Shown piece by piece: positions 22,008-25,345 of a stretch of DNA of 25,345 nucleotides. Position 1 is the first letter of the stretch, and every line of letters begins with the position of its first letter. The notes beneath the pieces were generated by a model. The model was not told the DNA's origin. It did not search any database and was given only the letters and a program-made list of their open reading frames with translations. The translations under genes and the position numbers were made by a program. The stretch is from contig DDGE01000047.1 in the NCBI GenBank assembly GCA_002337545.1, positions 98,694 to 124,038 on the forward strand, in the 5' to 3' direction. The stretch comes from Phycisphaerales bacterium UBA1910. Its GTDB lineage: Bacteria; Planctomycetota; Phycisphaerae; Phycisphaerales; UBA1924.

Positions 22008-23525
22008 ATGAGTCGCATTAACACCAATGTCACATCGTTGACCGCACAGCGCGTGCTTGGTCAGAACAACAACTCGCTCGGCCAGTCGCTTTCGCGTCTG
22101 TCGACGGGTCTTCGGATTAACCGTGGTAAGGATGACCCCGCGGGTCTGATCGCCAGTGAGAATCTGCGTTCGGAGAAGAGCGGTATCAACGCCGCACTCA
22201 AGAACTCCGAGCGTGCTGACCAGGTCGTCAACATCGCGGAAGGCGGTCTTCAGGAAGTCTCGAACCTCCTGACCGAACTCCAGGGTCTTCTGACCACATC
22301 TGCCAACGACGCGGGTCTGAGCGAGTCGGAGAAGGAAGCAAACCAGCTCCAGATCGACTCGATCCTTCAGACCATCGACCGTGTTGCAGGCGCAACCTCG
22401 TTCCAGGGCACCAAGCTCCTGAACGGCAACTTTGATTACAATGTCTCGAATGTGAACGCTGGTGTCACCGACATCAATGTTCGCGGCGCGAAGTTCGACG
22501 GTGCATCGCAGTCTGTCGAAACCATCATCACCCAGTCTGCACAGCAGGCAGGTCTGCTCTTGTCCGTCGGCGGCACTACGCTCGACCTCAACGGCAGTGG
22601 TGACAACTTCACCATCGAGATCTCCGGCTCCCTCGGCAGCCGCGAACTCCAGTTCTCATCCGGCACGACCGTTGCACAGATCGAAGACGCGATCAACGCC
22701 GTCTCCGATGTTACCGGCGTGACCGCATCTGGCGCGACAAACACCATCGCACTTGAATCGTCCGACTTCGGCTCAAACGAGTTCGTCTCGGTTACCGTTG
22801 TTGACGATGCGGACCTGGCAAACGGCGGTGGTGGCAACATCGCGAGCTATACCGCCGACTTCGAAGACACATCCAGCCTCACCACAGAGGGTGCATGGGA
22901 TTCGACCGCGGCAGCCAACGGCGTTCGCGACGACGGGCAGGACATCGGCGGTACGATCAACGGTCTTCAGGCCGTCGGTCGTGGCAAGACCCTTTCCGTC
23001 ACCTCGGACTTCATCGATCTCGAGTTTACTGCGACCACTACCGCGTCGCAGACACTCGGCGGCATCACCGCCTTCCAGATTGACGGCGGCGGGGCTGACT
23101 TCCAGCTCGCATCCAACATCGATATCTCCGGCAAGACCTCGCTCGGTATCGGTGACATCTCGACCCGTAAGCTCGGCAACACCGCGCTCGGGTACCTCGA
23201 TGACCTCGGATCGGGCAAGTCCTTCAATGTTGTTGACGGCAACAACCTTGAGGATGCTCAGAAGATCGTTGCAGAAGCAATCGAGCAGGTTTCTTCGACC
23301 CGTGGGCGTCTGGGTGCATTCCAGAAGAACACGGTCGGCGCGACCATCCGCTCGCTCGGTGTTGCACTTGAGAACACCACCGCGGCTGAATCGATCATCC
23401 GTGATACCGACTTCGCAGCCGAGACCGCGTCGCTTACCCGGAACCAGATCCTGGTCCAGGCATCGACCAACACGCTCGCTCTCGCGAACCAGCAGCCGCA
23501 GCAGGTCCTTTCCCTCCTCGGGTAA
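22008..23525 (+). CDS. fliC: flagellin (second copy, probably the major filament protein)
   Basis: This 505-residue flagellin opens SRINTNVTSLTAQRVLGQNN, followed by LSRLSTGLRINRGKDDPAGLIASENLRSEK. It ends with GRLGAFQKNTVGATIRSLGVALENTTAAESIIRDTDFAAET-type helices and ANQQPQQVLSLLG. The ends are close to the first flagellin while the centre (about 150-400) differs, although both keep a GSLGSREL-type segment there. Codon choice is stricter than in its neighbours: Arg mostly CGT/CGC, Gly mostly GGC/GGT, Asn mostly AAC. This is typical of a very highly expressed gene. It is transcribed on its own between two terminators, with a structured leader that puts its Shine-Dalgarno in a hairpin loop. 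Confidence 0.96.
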   Translation: MSRINTNVTSLTAQRVLGQNNNSLGQSLSRLSTGLRINRGKDDPAGLIASENLRSEKSGINAALKNSERADQVVNIAEGGLQEVSNLLTELQGLLTTSANDAGLSESEKEANQLQIDSILQTIDRVAGATSFQGTKLLNGNFDYNVSNVNAGVTDINVRGAKFDGASQSVETIITQSAQQAGLLLSVGGTTLDLNGSGDNFTIEISGSLGSRELQFSSGTTVAQIEDAINAVSDVTGVTASGATNTIALESSDFGSNEFVSVTVVDDADLANGGGGNIASYTADFEDTSSLTTEGAWDSTAAANGVRDDGQDIGGTINGLQAVGRGKTLSVTSDFIDLEFTATTTASQTLGGITAFQIDGGGADFQLASNIDISGKTSLGIGDISTRKLGNTALGYLDDLGSGKSFNVVDGNNLEDAQKIVAEAIEQVSSTRGRLGAFQKNTVGATIRSLGVALENTTAAESIIRDTDFAAETASLTRNQILVQASTNTLALANQQPQQVLSLLG

Positions 23526-23554
23526 GACCAGCTGAAATCGTAAGCTGACACTCC

Positions 23555-23584
23555 ACGCCCCGGGCTGACTCGCCCGGGGCGTTT
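23555..23584 (+). terminator. rho-independent terminator of fliC2
   Basis: A perfect 11-bp stem ACGCCCCGGGC/GCCCGGGGCGT (23555-23565/23572-23582) with loop TGACTC runs into TTT. The T-run is short, but the stem is very stable. It closes the flagellar locus. Confidence 0.8.
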
Positions 23585-23665
23585 GTGTGCGCGCCGGGAT
23601 CGGTTGGCCGATGATCCTGTGTGCGGAGTGCATCCCAACAACGCGTCGATACATTAAGCGAGCCC

Positions 23666-24592
23666 ATGCAGCGGGCGAGGCGCGGGTTTATTAACTACCT
23701 GCGGATCGAGTGCGGGCTGCTTCCCGCAACGATCGAGGCGTATGCACGCGATCTTGAGCACTTGATGATCGAACTCAATGAGCAGGACATCTCGGCTCCG
23801 ACCGCGACAACTCCTGAAACGCTCATCGGACATGTCAGGACGATGTCGAGCGAACGCGGATACAACGCATCGACTATCTCGCGCCATCTCGCCACGATCA
23901 AGGTGTTCTTCCGCTGGATGCTCGCGACGGGTCAGATCGACGACAACCCGGCGGATTACCTCGACCAACCAACAAAGTGGAAACGCCTGCCTGGCGTGCT
24001 CACACCATCACAGGTGCGCAAGCTGCTCGAAGCGCCCCAAGCACCTGAGAAGCCCACGAAAGGCATGCCACCGCTGTGGATGAGGGATCGGGCGATCCTG
24101 GAACTGATGTACGCCTCGGGGCTGCGCGCCAGTGAGGTCGGACAGATCGGCCTGATCGACATCATGGAGAAGATCGGTGTGGTCCGCGTGCTGGGCAAGG
24201 GCGATAAGCAACGGCTGGTCCCGATGGGCAAACCGGCGCAGCGTGCTCTGGAGCGGTATCTTAAGGAGTGCCGCCCAATGCTGATTACTGCGGAGCGAGC
24301 AGCCGAGCGGCGTGACAAAGGCAAGCTCTTCCTCTCACGAACCGGCAAACCAATCGAGCGGGTTCGGGTCTGGCAGATCGTAAAACACTGGGCGAAACGG
24401 GCGGGTCTGCCCAAGACCTACCCGCACATGCTGCGTCACAGCTTCGCGACGCACCTGCTCGCGGGCGGTGCAGACCTACGGATCGTGCAGGAACTGCTGG
24501 GGCACTCGGACATCACAACGACGCAGATATACACGCATGTGGACCGATCTTCGCTGCATAAAACCGTGCGTACACTGCACCCGCGCGGGTAG
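23666..24592 (+). CDS. xerD: tyrosine recombinase XerD/XerC
   Basis: This is a site-specific recombinase that resolves chromosome dimers at dif. The 308 residues match the family length. The SAM-like N-terminal domain (about 5-100) is followed by the catalytic domain with all active residues: Arg154 in SGLRASE, Lys178 in LGKGDKQR, His254 and Arg257 in HMLRHSF, His280 in LLGHSDI, and the nucleophile Tyr289 in TTQIYTHV. The ATG at 23666 is preferred over a GTG at 23621, which would add 15 unmatched residues, though neither has a strong Shine-Dalgarno. XerD and XerC cannot be separated by eye. Being a lone, full-length, intact gene without phage or integron genes argues for the housekeeping enzyme. 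No dif-like site was identified nearby. Confidence 0.9.
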   Translation: MQRARRGFINYLRIECGLLPATIEAYARDLEHLMIELNEQDISAPTATTPETLIGHVRTMSSERGYNASTISRHLATIKVFFRWMLATGQIDDNPADYLDQPTKWKRLPGVLTPSQVRKLLEAPQAPEKPTKGMPPLWMRDRAILELMYASGLRASEVGQIGLIDIMEKIGVVRVLGKGDKQRLVPMGKPAQRALERYLKECRPMLITAERAAERRDKGKLFLSRTGKPIERVRVWQIVKHWAKRAGLPKTYPHMLRHSFATHLLAGGADLRIVQELLGHSDITTTQIYTHVDRSSLHKTVRTLHPRG

Positions 24593-24668
24593 GGTTGCGG
24601 ATCAGGGGTGATCGCGGTTATGGTGGGACTCCACACACTGGAGGTGCACCATCGATACTGAAGCCATC

Positions 24669-25345
24669 ATGAAGATCCTGGCCATCGTGATCTATGCAGG
24701 GATCCTGCTCGCGATCGGGTACTTCGCGTCCAAGCGGATGCATGACATCCGTGACTACTTCGCATCAGGCAAAAACCTCGGATTCTTCCATGTGGCTTTC
24801 AGCGCCCGTGCGACGGGCGAGAGCGCGTGGCTGCTCATCGGGCTGACCGGCATGGGCTATGCGCTTGGTGCCAAGGCGTTCTGGGTGGTGCTGGGCGAGA
24901 TGATCGGTGTGGGCGGTGCGTGGCTGCTGATGTCGCGCCGGTTCAAACGATTGACCGATCGCTACGACTCGATCACGGTGCCGGATTATCTCGAATCACG
25001 GTTCCGCGATTCAGGGCATTGGCTGCGCTTGATCGCCGCCGGTGCGCTGGTCATCTTCGTGCCGATCTACGCGGGGGCCCAGGTCTTCGCGACGGGCGAC
25101 GCGTTCAATAGCTTCCTCGGGTGGGATCACCTGCTCGGCGCGAGCGTTGGGTTCGCGGTTGTCATGCTCTACATCACGCAGGGTGGTTTCACGGCCGTCG
25201 TCTGGTCCGATGTCTTCCAGGGCTCACTGATGTTCCTCGGGCTCGTCGGACTGCCGATCGTGATCCTGCTCGAGGCCGGCGGGTACACGAACATCATGGA
25301 GTCCCTGCGATCGATCGACCCGCACCTGCTCACGCTGCACGGCCC
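24669..25345 (+). CDS. sodium:solute symporter, PutP-like (partial, runs off the window)
   Basis: The first 225 residues of an SSS-family transporter are visible. They start MKILAIVIYAGILLAIGYFASKR, a first membrane helix. RDYFASGKNLGFFHVAFSARATGESAWLLIGLTGMGYALG resembles TM2-3 of PutP. The family segment GGFTAVVWSDVFQGSLMF lies at about 177-194. About six hydrophobic segments are seen before the edge. The solute is not evident, with proline or a sugar as candidates. The start is odd. The best Shine-Dalgarno, GGAGG at 24640-24644, lies 24 bases before the first ATG (24669) but six bases before an in-frame ATC (24651). A weak promoter TTGCGG-N18-TATGGT may precede it. Family identity is clear; substrate and start are open. 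Confidence 0.85.
   Translation, partial: MKILAIVIYAGILLAIGYFASKRMHDIRDYFASGKNLGFFHVAFSARATGESAWLLIGLTGMGYALGAKAFWVVLGEMIGVGGAWLLMSRRFKRLTDRYDSITVPDYLESRFRDSGHWLRLIAAGALVIFVPIYAGAQVFATGDAFNSFLGWDHLLGASVGFAVVMLYITQGGFTAVVWSDVFQGSLMFLGLVGLPIVILLEAGGYTNIMESLRSIDPHLLTLHG

Noticed and set aside
21833..22021. 62-codon frame running into the fliC2 start
   Set aside because: It has no clear ribosome site and no recognisable sequence, and it covers the regulatory leader of fliC2.
23585..24668. mobile element or integron around the tyrosine recombinase
   Set aside because: There are no flanking repeats, attC-like sites, phage genes or tRNA. The recombinase is full length and of the housekeeping Xer type.
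1..25345. CRISPR arrays, tRNA or rRNA genes, insertion sequences
   Set aside because: No spaced direct repeats, cloverleaf sequences, rRNA segments or transposase frames were recognised. The only tandem repeat is the coding one at 1-93.

Overview
The window looks like chromosome from a flagellated planctomycete of the class Phycisphaerae or a close relative. The lineage call rests on a secreted protein ending in a PEP-CTERM-like VPLPPA sorting tail, a secreted FG-GAP protein ending in the 'GC-type dockerin' module common in Phycisphaerae, a type I dockerin protein, GC-rich genes, and a diderm flagellum with both L- and P-ring genes. No 16S or other phylogenetic marker is present, so the placement is an inference.

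Layout. From 1 to about 8.2 kb are unrelated housekeeping and secreted-protein genes on both strands. These are the start of a probable rho (minus), a PH-domain/dephospho-CoA kinase fusion (minus), a PEP-CTERM-like protein (plus), hpt (minus), an 803-aa secreted dockerin protein (plus), ppa (minus) and pgi (plus). Strong hairpin terminators follow the PEP-CTERM-like gene and the dockerin gene. From 8.2 to 9.55 kb lies the FG-GAP/GC-dockerin protein.

From 9.6 to 23.5 kb runs a flagellar locus, all on the plus strand: flgF, flgG, flgA, flgH | flgI, flgJ (rod-binding part only), flgN, flgK, flgL, fliW, csrA, fliC1 | fliC2. Bars mark terminators at 13036-13070 and 21741-21767. Two sequences resembling sigma-54 promoters sit at the head of flgF and of flgI. 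The locus ends with a terminator, followed by a XerD-type recombinase and the start of a sodium:solute symporter cut by the window edge.

How it works together. The first unit encodes the distal rod, the P-ring chaperone and the L ring. The second encodes the P ring, rod assembly, the hook-filament junction and its chaperone, the FliW/CsrA regulatory pair and a flagellin. The third encodes a second flagellin, probably the major one. The most interesting signal is RNA-level. Both flagellin Shine-Dalgarno sequences lie in the loop of a short hairpin with the same loop, ACGGAG, but different stem sequences, which is the layout of a CsrA-binding site. GGA-containing hairpin loops also occur in the leaders of flgF, fliW and csrA. 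This suggests a FliW-CsrA homeostatic circuit encoded together with its own RNA targets. It is a prediction from sequence and structure only.
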